A stretch of 33,091 bases of DNA from Caulobacteraceae bacterium (GCA_009773335.1 WRPF01000054.1:1-33091), one strand, 5' to 3'. Counted from the first letter of the stretch, positions 8,236 through 17,770 are shown. Made by a program: numbers and translations. Notes: generated by a model from the letters alone, not told the origin.

Positions 8236-8571
8236 CTATTGGCCCCAGACATCGTCGTCGCGCAGATCGCGCGGCAGCATGAGGTCGCGCTCCAGGTCGA
8301 GCCATTGCGGATTGGCTTTTTCGATCAGCGCGATTTTCCACGCGCGCCGCCAGCCCTTGATCTGTTTCTCCCGCGCGATGGCGACATTGATATCGTCGTG
8401 CCGCTCGAACCACACGAGCCGCCTGCAACCGTACTTGGCGGAAAAGCCCGAGAATTCGCGGCGTCGATGCTGCCCGGCGCGCGTGAGGAGATCGCTGGTG
8501 ACGCCGAGATAGAGCGTGCCGTTGCGTTCGCTCGCGACGAGATACACCGCTATGAAGTCGTAGCGAGCCAA
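8236..8571 (-). CDS. GIY-YIG family small nuclease
   Basis: This 111-residue protein has the GIY-YIG core: Tyr10 in FIAVYLVAS, Tyr21 in GTLYLGVTS, Arg31 in LLTRAGQHR and catalytic Glu68 in AIAREKQIKGW, followed by the conserved WRRAWKIALIEKANP segment of the UvrC-URI-like COG2827 group. The TTG start at 8571 was chosen because GGGGGA precedes it and the domain starts right after. The same frame is open further upstream to an ATG at 8760 with a good GAGGAA site, but that extension only translates the neighbouring repeat. The gene is enclosed by two palindromic repeats of one family in opposite orientation. A role in moving or trimming those repeats is inference. Confidence 0.8.
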   Translation of the reverse strand: MARYDFIAVYLVASERNGTLYLGVTSDLLTRAGQHRRREFSGFSAKYGCRRLVWFERHDDINVAIAREKQIKGWRRAWKIALIEKANPQWLDLERDLMLPRDLRDDDVWGQ

Positions 8572-8596
8572 CTCAAATCCCCCGCCACATTTAACG

Positions 8597-8718
8597 CTGT
8601 CATTCCGGCCGGAGCAACGCGGAGCGTTGCGCAGAGCCGGAACCCAGGGGTTCAAGCGCTCTATCTCGCCCAGTCCCCTGGGTTCCGGATCAGCGCTTCG
8701 CGCTGTCCGGAATGACAG
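8597..8718 (-). repeat. Long palindromic repeat, copy 2 (122 bp, inverted relative to copy 1)
   Basis: The ends are a perfect 12-bp inverted repeat (CTGTCATTCCGG and its complement). The inner GGAACCCAGGGG / CCCCTGGGTTCC pair is the same as in copy 1, but the asymmetric centre is reversed: TTCAAG is on the left and CCCAGT on the right. Copy 2 therefore lies in the opposite orientation and directly upstream of the GIY-YIG start. Confidence 0.85.
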
Positions 8719-8735
8719 AGATATTTGATGTGGCG

Positions 8736-8764
8736 CCATTGACTTTTGTCCTATGTTCATGTTT
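8736..8764 (+). promoter_or_regulatory. Candidate sigma-70 promoter for the rpmE leader
   Basis: TTGACT, 17 bases, TTTTAT gives four to five matches in each hexamer to the sigma-70 consensus. It is the only such pair I noticed between repeat copy 2 and rpmE. On the opposite strand the same stretch holds a GAGGAA ribosome-binding site and ATG at 8760. Weak evidence. Confidence 0.3.
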
Positions 8765-9206
8765 TATTTCCTCATCGCTTCCGCATGGAGGGCGGCCGGC
8801 CACCGTTCGACGGCGCGGGAGCGATGTGAGCGAGCGTGACGAGCCTGCGGGACTAAGGGGTCACATGATCCCCCAACCGCAGGGGTCCGGGGCTCCGGCG
8901 ACGAACGCGCCGGTCCCGCACGCCGCCGGCCAGCCGCCTGGGGGTTGAAAATCCAGACCCGATCGCGGCCGTCGGCGCCCAACGCCCACGGGGACGCGGA
9001 GCGGACTGCGATCTCTCATGACCCCTGCCGCCGAAAGGCGGATGCGCGGAACGATCCGCGTCCCCTGCCCTCCATTCTGGGCATGAAGTGCGAACCCGCA
9101 TCGGCGGACGCTGATGCATGGGTGGAGCGCCTTTTCACCGTCCGCCCTTGCGCATCAACAGCCGAACGGCTATCAGCCCCGCCTTCACCGAGACCGCGAG
9201 CGCCCC
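8765..9206 (+). other. Gene-free GC-rich leader before rpmE
   Basis: These 442 bases hold no convincing protein-coding frame. They are rich in self-complementary segments, for example a hairpin CGCGGA-ACGA-TCCGCG near 9050–9066 and an AGCCG-AA-CGGCT hairpin near 9163. No tmRNA, RNase P, SRP or riboswitch motif was recognised. It may be a structured 5' leader of rpmE or an unrecognised small RNA. Confidence 0.35.
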
Positions 9207-9434
9207 ATGAAGTCCGAAGGCCACCCCGACTACCACTTCATCACTGTCCAGATGACGGACGGGACGACCTACAAGACCCGCTCGACCTACGGGGCCGAGG
9301 GCGCGACGCTGGCGCTCGACATCGATCCCAAGACCCACCCGGCGTGGACCGGCGGCAACGCCCAGATGATGGACCGCGCGGGCCGCGTCTCGAAGTTCAA
9401 CGACAAGTTCGGCGGCTTCATGCGCAAGAAATGA
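9207..9434 (+). CDS. rpmE: 50S ribosomal protein L31
   Basis: This 75-residue protein begins [19 protein letters not shown] and contains [13 protein letters not shown] and [12 protein letters not shown], the L31 signature. It lacks the CxxC zinc pair, as usual for the alphaproteobacterial form. It is part of the large ribosomal subunit at the inter-subunit bridge. ATG 9207 was chosen over an in-frame upstream start because L31 begins there. The stop codon lies at the edge of a GC-rich inverted repeat and a terminator follows. Confidence 0.95.
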   Translation: MKSEGHPDYHFITVQMTDGTTYKTRSTYGAEGATLALDIDPKTHPAWTGGNAQMMDRAGRVSKFNDKFGGFMRKK

Positions 9435-9446
9435 CCGCCGACGGCG

Positions 9447-9486
9447 GTCATTCCGGACGGCGAAGCCGATCCGGGATCTCGTGACA
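9447..9486 (+). repeat. Fragment of a TCATTCCGG-type repeat
   Basis: Right after rpmE, GTCATTCCGGACGGCGAAG begins like the arms of the two palindromic repeats at 8066 and 8597 and continues CCGATCCGGGATCTC. Only one arm is recognisable, so this is either a half element or a member of a related family. Confidence 0.5.
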
Positions 9487-9500
9487 CAGCATCCCCACCG

Positions 9501-9530
9501 AACGCCGCTCCCTATGGGGGCGGCGTTTTT
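9501..9530 (+). terminator. Rho-independent terminator of rpmE
   Basis: AACGCCGC at 9501–9508 pairs with GCGGCGTT at 9520–9527, and T residues follow directly. It lies 66 bases after the rpmE stop. Confidence 0.85.
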
Positions 9531-9595
9531 CGTTTGCGCCTCCCGCGTTGCGCCCGATCGGCCGAAGTGCGATCTCACGACGATCGGAGGGTTCC

Positions 9596-10504
9596 ATGAA
9601 ACGGTTTCTGACTGTCGCCGCAGCGCTTGGCTTGGCCGCGTGCGCAACGGCCCCCGCCGCCCCGGTCGCGACGGCGCCGAAGACCACCGCCGAGATCCTC
9701 GCCGCGAGCCCCGCCGCCGACTGGCGCACGCTCGATCTCCCCGCCACGCTTGTGATGACCCTCGCGGGCGGACGCACGGTGGTGATCGAACTCAACACGA
9801 CGTTCGCGCCAAAGACCGCCGCCAACATCCTCACGCTCGCGCGCCAGCAGTATTTCGACGGCCTCGCTGTGCTGCGCGTGCAGGACAACTTCGTCACCCA
9901 GTGGGGCGATCCCGACGGCGAGACCGATCACCCGAAACCGCTCGGCGCGGCGGCCGCGCGCATTCCGGCGGAATTCTCGCGCGATCGCGCGGCAGGCCCG
10001 TTCGTGAAGCTGCCCGACGGCGACGGCTTTGCGCCGGAAGTGGGTTTCGTCGGCGGCTTTCCCGTCGCGCGCGATCGCAACGCCGCCTGGCTCACGCACT
10101 GCTATGCGATGGTCGGCGCCGGGCGGAACAACGACCCCGACAGCGGGCCGGGCTCGGAGCTCTACGTCGTCATCGGCCACAGCCCCCGCCAGCTCGACCG
10201 CAACATCACGCTTGTCGGCCGCGTCGTGCAGGGCATGGAGCATCTCGCGGCGCTGCCGCGCGGCACAGGCCCCCTCGGCTTCTACGAACAGCCCGCGCAG
10301 CGCACGGCCATCGAGAGCCTGCGCATCGCCTCCGAGCTCCCCAGCGGCGGCGCTGCGGGGCGGCTTGAAGCGCTGAGCACGACGAGTGCGACCTTCACCG
10401 CCCTTATCGAGGCGCGCCGCAACCGTCGCGACGACTGGTACAAGGTTCCCGCCGGCCACATCGACCTGTGCAGCGTGCCGCTGCCGGTGCGCGCGAAGCC
10501 CTGA
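9596..10504 (+). CDS. Cyclophilin-type peptidyl-prolyl isomerase lipoprotein
   Basis: This 302-residue protein has a lipoprotein signal (LGLAAC, Cys about residue 16) and a cyclophilin-like domain from about residue 45: [50 protein letters not shown], and late [12 protein letters not shown]…[11 protein letters not shown]. Classical cyclophilins have FHRV…QGGD, here altered to LRVQ…QWGD, so isomerase activity is uncertain. Insertions relative to the 160-residue core are normal for this family. ATG 9596 follows GGAGGG. It is likely inner-membrane-anchored and periplasmic, assisting folding of exported proteins. Confidence 0.85.
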   Translation: MKRFLTVAAALGLAACATAPAAPVATAPKTTAEILAASPAADWRTLDLPATLVMTLAGGRTVVIELNTTFAPKTAANILTLARQQYFDGLAVLRVQDNFVTQWGDPDGETDHPKPLGAAAARIPAEFSRDRAAGPFVKLPDGDGFAPEVGFVGGFPVARDRNAAWLTHCYAMVGAGRNNDPDSGPGSELYVVIGHSPRQLDRNITLVGRVVQGMEHLAALPRGTGPLGFYEQPAQRTAIESLRIASELPSGGAAGRLEALSTTSATFTALIEARRNRRDDWYKVPAGHIDLCSVPLPVRAKP

Positions 10505-11560
<1,056 letters not shown>

Positions 11561-11671
11561 GACGAAGGGCGCCGCCCCGTGCGGGAGCGCGCTTGACGCT
11601 CCCGCCGGTTTCCGCCTGAAAGACGTTACATTTCTTGAGCTTGACGCCGCCTCGCGCGGCAGGAGAACGGC

Positions 11672-13594
11672 ATGGCGTTTCATCGGTTTGCACGGGCGCT
11701 CGCGGGCGCGGCCTTTCTCGCGCTCGCAGTCCCGGCAAGCGCTGTGGCGCAACATGCACTTCCGGCGATCCCCGCCCCGCGCGATGTCGCATATCCGGGC
11801 ACGGTGACGCTGGCGGTCGATGCGACCGACGTGACGCGCGGCATCTTCCGCGTGTCCGAGACGCTGCCCGTCGCCGGCCCCGGCCCGCTGACGCTGCTCT
11901 ATCCGGAATGGCTACCCGGCAACCATTCGCCGCGCGGGCCGATCGACAAGGTCGCGGGGCTTACCATCACCGCAGGCGGACGCGCACTGCCGTGGCTGCG
12001 CGACCCGGTGAACGTCTTTGCGTATCACGTGGACGTGCCGGCCGGCGTCTCGTCGCTCGACATCCGCTTCCAGTTCGTCTCCCCGGTCGCCACGGCGCAA
12101 GGCCGGGTCGTCGCGACGCCGGTGATGCTCAACCTGCAATGGAACGCCGTTGCGCTTTATCCCGCCGGCTACAACACGGCGCGCATTCCGTTCGCCGCGC
12201 GCGTCACGCTGCCCGACGGCTGGAAGCAGGCCTCCGGCCTCGACGTGAAAGCGACGACCGGCGCCACGACGACCTTCGAGACGACGGACTTCACCACGCT
12301 TGTCGATTCTCCGATGTTTGCGGGCAAGTATTTCCGCCAGATCGATCTCGATCCCGGCGCGCGCGCGCCGTTCCGGCTGAGCATGATCGCCGACCGGCCC
12401 GACCAGCTTGAGGCGACCGACGCGCAGATCGCGCCGCACCGCAATCTTGTAAAGCAGGCCTATGCACTCTTCGGCCCCGGCCGTTTCGCGCACTACGATC
12501 TGCTGCTCACCCTGAGCGAAACGATGGGCGGGATCGGGCTGGAACACCTGCGCTCGAGCGAGAACGGACGCGGCGCAAATTACTTCACCGAATGGGACGC
12601 AACGCCCGCCGGACGCGATCTGCTCGCGCACGAACTCACGCACTCGTGGAACGGCAAGTGGCGCCGCCCTGCCGGCCTCGCGACGCCGGATTTCGCCACG
12701 CCGATGCAGAACCACCTGCTGTGGGTCTACGAAGGCCAGACGCAATACTGGGGCAACGTGCTGACCGCGCGTTCCGGCCTGCACACGAAGGAGCAGGCGC
12801 TGCAGTCGCTGGCGCTGGTCGCTGCGACCTACGACAACCGTGTCGGCCGCGCGTGGCGCTCGCTTGAAGACACCACGCATGAGCCGATCATCTCCAGCCG
12901 CCGCCCGCAGCCGTGGCGCTCGTGGCAGCGCCCGGAAGACTATTATTCTGAAGCCCAGCTCATCTGGCTCGACGCCGACACGCTGATCCGCGAACGCACG
13001 CGCGGCGCACGCTCGCTCGACGACTTCGCCAGGCGCTTCTTCCGCGCACCGGAGCCCGGCCTTACGGAATCTCCTTACACATTCGAGGATGTCGTCGCGG
13101 CGCTGAATGCGGTCATGCCCTACGACTGGGCGAGCTTCCTGCGCACGCGCATCGATGCGGTGGGCGGCCCTGCGCCGCTCGATGGCCTCGCGCGCGGCGG
13201 CTGGCGCCTCGTCTATGCGGAAGAGCGCACGGATTTCCAGAAGGCCTCGGAGAAGCGCGCAAAGAACGCCGACTTCATCTACTCGCTCGGCTTCGTCGTC
13301 GGCGAGGACAAGAAGCTCACCGAAGTGCTCTGGGACAGCCCGGCGTTCAACGCTGGTCTCACCGTGGGCGTGGAGATCGCGGCGGTGAACGGCACGGCTT
13401 ACGACGCCGACGGCCTGCGCCGCGCGATTACGGCGGCCAAGGCCGACGGCAAGCCTGTAGAGCTGCTGGTGAAGGCGGGTGACCGCTATCGCACGGTCTC
13501 GATCGCCTACGCGGGCGGCCTGCGCTATCCGCGCCTCGAACGGATCCCCGGCACGGCGGACCGTCTGAGCGCGATCCTCGCCGCGCGGCGATAA
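11672..13594 (+). CDS. M61 family metallopeptidase with PDZ domain
   Basis: This 640-residue exported protein has a signal peptide (residues 1 to about 26, ending AVAQ). An N-terminal β-rich domain contains LLYPEWLPGNHSPRGPI. The zinc site is HELTH at 320–324 with the third ligand Glu354 in VYEGQTQYW, and a C-terminal PDZ domain (about 530–600) has SPAFNAGLTVGVEI. This is the glycyl-aminopeptidase-like M61 architecture. All catalytic residues are present. It is likely a periplasmic or outer peptidase working with the exported amidohydrolases encoded downstream. ATG 11672 has an AGGAGA site. Confidence 0.93.
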   Translation: MAFHRFARALAGAAFLALAVPASAVAQHALPAIPAPRDVAYPGTVTLAVDATDVTRGIFRVSETLPVAGPGPLTLLYPEWLPGNHSPRGPIDKVAGLTITAGGRALPWLRDPVNVFAYHVDVPAGVSSLDIRFQFVSPVATAQGRVVATPVMLNLQWNAVALYPAGYNTARIPFAARVTLPDGWKQASGLDVKATTGATTTFETTDFTTLVDSPMFAGKYFRQIDLDPGARAPFRLSMIADRPDQLEATDAQIAPHRNLVKQAYALFGPGRFAHYDLLLTLSETMGGIGLEHLRSSENGRGANYFTEWDATPAGRDLLAHELTHSWNGKWRRPAGLATPDFATPMQNHLLWVYEGQTQYWGNVLTARSGLHTKEQALQSLALVAATYDNRVGRAWRSLEDTTHEPIISSRRPQPWRSWQRPEDYYSEAQLIWLDADTLIRERTRGARSLDDFARRFFRAPEPGLTESPYTFEDVVAALNAVMPYDWASFLRTRIDAVGGPAPLDGLARGGWRLVYAEERTDFQKASEKRAKNADFIYSLGFVVGEDKKLTEVLWDSPAFNAGLTVGVEIAAVNGTAYDADGLRRAITAAKADGKPVELLVKAGDRYRTVSIAYAGGLRYPRLERIPGTADRLSAILAARR

Positions 13595-13609
13595 TTCTTC
13601 GACGATCCG

Positions 13610-13629
13610 GCGCAAGCTCTTGCTTGCGC
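13610..13629. terminator. Perfect hairpin after the M61 gene
   Basis: GCGCAAGC-TCTT-GCTTGCGC forms an 8-bp perfect stem with a 4-base loop 16 bases after the stop codon. No T tract follows on the plus strand (AAAAA comes later), so it may be a weak terminator or an RNA-stabilising hairpin between the two genes. Confidence 0.4.
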
Positions 13630-13682
13630 TCGGAAAAAGCCCTGAGATGGCTCCAAGGGCGATACAGCTTCGGGGTGAAACC

Positions 13683-15116
13683 GTGCGTGCATTCCTTCCG
13701 GCCGTGACGGCCATCCTTGCGAGCCTCGCGCTCGCGGCTTGCGCCACGACGGGCGCGAGTGAAACGCCGAAGCCCGAAACGGCGGCGACGCCGGCGCCTT
13801 TTGCGTCCACCTATGTGGCGAAGCCCTCGACGCCCACGATCATTCGCGGCGGCACCGTTCTCGACGGCGACGGCAATGAACTCGCCAACGCCGACGTGCT
13901 AATTGTTGACGGCAAGGTCGCCGGCGTCGGCACGAACCTGACGGCGCCCGCCGGCGCTACTGAGATCGACGCGCGCGGCAGGTTCGTCACGCCGGGCATC
14001 ATCGACGCGCACTCGCACCTCGGCGTCTATCCCTCGCCTGGCCTCGACGCGACGTCTGACGGCAACGAACTCACGCATCCAAACTCCGCGGAAGTGTGGG
14101 CCGAACACTCTGTGTGGCCGCAGGATCCCGGCTTCACCCGCGCGGTCGCCGGCGGCATCACCACGCTCCACATCCTGCCTGGCTCCGGCAATCTCTTCGG
14201 CGGTCGCGGCGTGACCCTGCGTCCCGTGCTCGGCGCGCGCACGATGCAGGAAATGAAATTTCCGGGCGCGCCCTACTCACTGAAGATGGCGTGCGGTGAA
14301 AACCCGTCGCGCGTCTATGGCGAGCGCGACCAATCGCCGGCCACGGGCATGGGCAATGTCGCGGGCTATCGGCAGGCGTTCGCAGAGGCGCAAGCCTACG
14401 ACCGCAAGTGGAAGGAATATCGCCGCAAGCTCGCCGAACGCGCTGAAGCCAAGGAGCCGGAAGGCGACCCGCCGGAACCGCCGGACCGCGATCTCGCGCT
14501 GGAAACGCTTGCGGGCGTGCTGAACGGCGAGATCCGGCTGCAGTGGCACTGCTACCGCGCCGATGAAATGGCCGTGGCGCTGGATGTAGCGCGTGAGTTC
14601 GGCTTCCACGTTTCGGCATTCCATCACGCGGTGGAAGCCTACAAGATCGCCGATCTGCTGGCGCGCGAGAACGTGTGCGCCGCCATGTGGGCCGACTGGT
14701 GGGGCTTCAAGCTGGAAGCCTACGACGGCATCCGCGAAAACATTCCCTTCGTGCACGCGCGCGGCGCCTGCGCGATCGTGCATTCCGACAGCGAAGTGGG
14801 CATCCAGCGCCTGAACCAGGAAGCCGCGAAGGCGCTGGCCGACGGGCGGCGCGCGGGCGTGCAGCTTTCGCGCGGCGTCGCGTGGACGTGGCTGTCGCGC
14901 AATCCGGCGCGCGCACTAGGCATTGACGACAAGACAGGCACGCTCGCCGTCGGCAAGGCGGGCGACGTGGTCGTGTGGTCCGCCGATCCGCTGACGAGCT
15001 ATGCGGTTGCAGAGCGCGTCTACATGGACGGCGCGCTTGTCCTTGAACGTGGACGACCGCGCGATCCACCGTCCGACTTTGAACTTGGCCAGACCTACCG
15101 GGAGCGCGCGCAATGA
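13683..15116 (+). CDS. Exported amidohydrolase family lipoprotein
   Basis: This 477-residue protein starts at GTG 13683, which gives a lipoprotein signal (SLALAAC, Cys20); ATG at 13647 in the same frame would bury it. It has the amidohydrolase layout: an N-terminal β-sandwich strand GGTVLDGDGNELANADVLIVDG, then PGIIDAHSHLG with metal ligands His110 and His112. Further in-barrel histidines occur around AFHHAVEA and IVHSDSE, and it ends GTLAVGKAGDVVVWSADP. It resembles imidazolonepropionase/prolidase-like secreted amidohydrolases. The substrate is unknown, possibly small peptides. Its TGA overlaps the next gene's ATG, so both are translated together. Confidence 0.87.
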   Translation: MRAFLPAVTAILASLALAACATTGASETPKPETAATPAPFASTYVAKPSTPTIIRGGTVLDGDGNELANADVLIVDGKVAGVGTNLTAPAGATEIDARGRFVTPGIIDAHSHLGVYPSPGLDATSDGNELTHPNSAEVWAEHSVWPQDPGFTRAVAGGITTLHILPGSGNLFGGRGVTLRPVLGARTMQEMKFPGAPYSLKMACGENPSRVYGERDQSPATGMGNVAGYRQAFAEAQAYDRKWKEYRRKLAERAEAKEPEGDPPEPPDRDLALETLAGVLNGEIRLQWHCYRADEMAVALDVAREFGFHVSAFHHAVEAYKIADLLARENVCAAMWADWWGFKLEAYDGIRENIPFVHARGACAIVHSDSEVGIQRLNQEAAKALADGRRAGVQLSRGVAWTWLSRNPARALGIDDKTGTLAVGKAGDVVVWSADPLTSYAVAERVYMDGALVLERGRPRDPPSDFELGQTYRERAQ

Positions 15117-16366
15117 ACCTCCGCAACGCACTCCTCGCAGCGCTCGCAGCTCTGGCTGTCGCCACTCCTGCATCGGCGCAATCCATCCTGATCAAGGGCG
15201 GCCGCGTCGTCACCAACGCCGGCGCGATCCTCGAACGTGGCGATGTACTCATCACGAATGGCCGCATCGCATCGGTCGGCGTCAGCATCACGGCCCCGCG
15301 CGACGCCCGCGTGATCGACGCGACGGGCAAGTGGGTGACGCCGGGCGCCTTCGCGGCCATGAGCGAAGTGGGCCTGAGCGAAATCTCGGGCTCCGGTGCG
15401 CCGAACGACGCCAACATCGAAGGCGACAAGATTTCCGCCGCCGCGGACGCAGGCCGCGCCTTCGATCCCACCGTCACCGCCGTCGCGGTCACGCGGCTTG
15501 AAGGCGTCACGCGCGCAGCGATCGCACCGACGGCGTCGGGTTCCATGTTTTCGGGACGCGGCGCACTGGTGTCCCTCGACGGCGGGCGCGACAGCGTCTT
15601 CCGGCAACGGGCCTTCCAGGTGCTTGAACTCGGCGAAACCGGCGCAGGCCGCACCGGCGGCTCGCGCGCGGCGCTGTGGCCGATGCTCGAAGCCGCGCTC
15701 CGCGATGCGCGGGAGTATCCGGCGCGGTATCGCTCGGGTCAGGGTGGCGCAGTGCTCAACGAGATCGATGCTGCGGCGCTGCAGCCCTTCGCGCGCGGAG
15801 AAGGCCTCTTCCTCGTCCACATCGAGAGCGCCTCCGACATCCGTGAGCTCATCCGCTTCAAGCGCGCCAATCCGGCGCTGAAGTTCGTCATCCACGGCGG
15901 CGCCGAAGCGTGGCTTGTCGCCGACGAACTCGCGCGCGCGAAGATCGCGGTCATTCTCGATCCGCTCGTCAACCTGCCCGACCGCATGGAACGGCTGGCC
16001 GCGCGCGCCGACAACGCCGCCCTGCTCCACCGCGCCGGCGTCATGTTCGCCATCGCGCCGGGACCGGGCACGGTCGATGCCCATCAGGCGCGGCTGGTGC
16101 TGCAGCTCGCAGGCAACGCCGTCGCCAACGGCCTGCCATGGGACGCGGCGTTCGCTGCAGTCTCGAAGGCGCCTGCGGACATCTTCGGCGTGGGCGGGCA
16201 ACTGGGCTCGCTGTCGGCAGGCCGCACGGCGGATGTCGTCGTCTGGGACGGCGACCCTCTCGAAGTGGCCAGCGCGCCGACGGCGGTGTTCATCGCCGGT
16301 CGCGACATGCCGCTCGTCTCGCGCCAGACGCGCCTGCGCGACCGCTACAACCCCGCTGCGCGCTGA
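15113..16366 (+). CDS. Amidohydrolase-like protein lacking the HxH metal site
   Basis: This 417-residue protein has a signal peptide ending TPASAQ. It shares the fold layout of its upstream neighbour: SILIKGGRVVTNAGAILERGD at the start and LGSLSAGRTADVVVWDGDP at the end. At the position of GIIDAHSHLG it reads PGAFAAMSEVG (78–87), so both metal-binding histidines are replaced, and few barrel histidines remain. It is therefore probably catalytically inert, or uses a different chemistry, and may act as partner subunit of the active paralogue. ATG 15113 overlaps the upstream stop (ATGA), supporting stoichiometric production. Confidence 0.82.
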   Translation: MNLRNALLAALAALAVATPASAQSILIKGGRVVTNAGAILERGDVLITNGRIASVGVSITAPRDARVIDATGKWVTPGAFAAMSEVGLSEISGSGAPNDANIEGDKISAAADAGRAFDPTVTAVAVTRLEGVTRAAIAPTASGSMFSGRGALVSLDGGRDSVFRQRAFQVLELGETGAGRTGGSRAALWPMLEAALRDAREYPARYRSGQGGAVLNEIDAAALQPFARGEGLFLVHIESASDIRELIRFKRANPALKFVIHGGAEAWLVADELARAKIAVILDPLVNLPDRMERLAARADNAALLHRAGVMFAIAPGPGTVDAHQARLVLQLAGNAVANGLPWDAAFAAVSKAPADIFGVGGQLGSLSAGRTADVVVWDGDPLEVASAPTAVFIAGRDMPLVSRQTRLRDRYNPAAR

Positions 16367-16481
16367 CCGCGCGAATCGGCGCGAGCCGCGACGGGCTTGA
16401 CGACACACGTCGGGGCCTTCAGCACGCATTGGCGGACGACCATGCCTCTTGCCAGGTCGGGAACTGCACCGGGGAAGACAC

Positions 16482-17186
16482 ATGTCCATCGCGCGCTTCG
16501 CATCGTGGGTTCACAAGTGGCTGGCGCTGCTGGTCGGGGTACAGATCCTGTTCTGGGTAGCGAGCGGGCTCTTCTTCACGCTCTACCCGATCGAACAGAT
16601 CCGCAGCGAAAACCTGATCCACAAGGTCTCGCCCCGGGCGCTCGACATCGCCGCGATCGGATCGCTTGAGACAATGCGCGACGCGAGCGGCCGACCGCCG
16701 ATCAAACTCGCCATCGAACAACGCGACATGGGCCAGGTCATCGTCGCGGAATTCGCCGACGGCCCGCCTGCCCTCTTCGACGCCGCGAGCATGAAGGCGC
16801 TTTCTCCGGTCGACGCGCAGACGGCTACGCGCATCGCACGAGGGCATGTCACCGTGAAATCCGCGCCGACGTCGGTCACGCGCATCGAGGCGGAAACACC
16901 GGAGTATCGAGGGGCCCTGCCCGCGTGGCGGCTCCAGTTCCGCGAAGGCGGTCTTGCCGTCTATGTCGCCGTCAACACTGGGGCGGTCACGGCGCGGCGC
17001 TCGGACCTCTGGCGGCTCTACGATACGCTGTGGGCGCTTCACATCATGGACTGGCGCGACCACGAGAACTTCAATCACCCGCTGATCATCATCACGGCGG
17101 CGCTGACGCTGATCTCGACAATCGCCGGGATCGTCCTGCTGCCGTTCCGGATCCGGTTTCGCCGGCGCGCGGAACGCGGCGCCTGA
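16482..17186 (+). CDS. PepSY domain membrane protein
   Basis: This 234-residue protein has an N-terminal membrane segment (about 12–34: WLALLVGVQILFWVASGLFF), a periplasmic part with a PepSY-like module (about 125–180: APTSVTRIEAETPEY…YVAVNTGAV) and a C-terminal membrane segment (about 200–222). The conserved DTLWALHIMDWRDHENFNHP resembles PepSY-associated TM proteins, where His residues can serve in metal or haem-linked reduction. Function is unknown. ATG 16482 follows GGGGAAGA. It may be cotranscribed with the preceding amidohydrolases across 115 bases. Confidence 0.83.
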   Translation: MSIARFASWVHKWLALLVGVQILFWVASGLFFTLYPIEQIRSENLIHKVSPRALDIAAIGSLETMRDASGRPPIKLAIEQRDMGQVIVAEFADGPPALFDAASMKALSPVDAQTATRIARGHVTVKSAPTSVTRIEAETPEYRGALPAWRLQFREGGLAVYVAVNTGAVTARRSDLWRLYDTLWALHIMDWRDHENFNHPLIIITAALTLISTIAGIVLLPFRIRFRRRAERGA

Positions 17187-17770
17187 AGCGGATAGCGATG
17201 CTTTCGGGTTCTGGAAAAGCCCTTCGCGTCCCATGGAGCGCAGGAGCAGACGTCCGCGCTGAAATTGCGTCCGACCGGAACGCGCCTCAGGCGGCGATGC
17301 GTCCGCGCCCGATCGGACAGACCCGCCAACCTTCATCTGGAAGCCGCCATTTCCGACCTCTGCCATCATCCACAGCGATGATTGAACTCACGCTGCGAGC
17401 GAAGCGGCGACACATCGTTTGAAACACTCCCGAAGCCAGGCGAGCTCGGCATCGGCCTCCCTGCGACGGTTCCAGATCATCACGAGTTCGAGGTCCGGCA
17501 CCGGCAACGGCGACGGTCCGATATGTCATGCGCAAGCCGGCGATCAGGAAAGCCCGACCGACCGGAGCATCGCAACCGCCCTGCCCCATAAGCCTCCACC
17601 AATACCGGCGACCACTTCTATCCCGCCGCCTTGTCCAAAAATCGGACTTCAGCTCTCCCTCTCTCAAGCGGACATTGCGGGACCCATGCTTCGCTCCACG
17701 CCGATCGCAGGTTTCGCTTTTCTCCTCCGACACGCGCGTCAGATATCGAAGATGAAGGCGACACGATGAG
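17187..17770. other. Intergenic stretch with decayed sequence
   Basis: Between the PepSY gene and the convergent glycosyltransferase lie 584 bases with no intact gene. The only recognisable content is the tail of a LysR-type regulator on the minus strand (17388–17525, separate entry). The rest is of lower coding quality on all frames and may be older remnants. Confidence 0.5.
17388..17525 (-). pseudogene. C-terminal remnant of a LysR-type regulator
   Basis: On the minus strand a frame ending in TGA at 17388 reads PVPDLELVMIWNRRREAD followed by ELAWLRECFKR. This is the pattern of the last β-strand and helix of LysR effector-binding domains (P.L.LvliwHRRR.aDpal.WLR). It is closed upstream by a TGA at 17526–17528, and I find no continuation with confidence in other frames. 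It is most likely a decayed regulator. Confidence 0.4.

Noticed and set aside
8747-8770. Possible LexA (SOS) box GTTC…
   Set aside because: Only the first half GTTC fits the alphaproteobacterial GTTC–N7–GTTC pattern; the second half reads ATTT.
8765-9206. tmRNA, RNase P RNA, SRP RNA or riboswitch
   Set aside because: None of the conserved core motifs of these RNAs is present on either strand.
11912-13810. 632-codon open frame on the minus strand
   Set aside because: Antisense to the M61 peptidase, which has its full catalytic site; arginine-rich shadow translation.
15095-16489. 464-codon open frame on the minus strand
   Set aside because: Antisense to the second amidohydrolase; no domain and biased composition.
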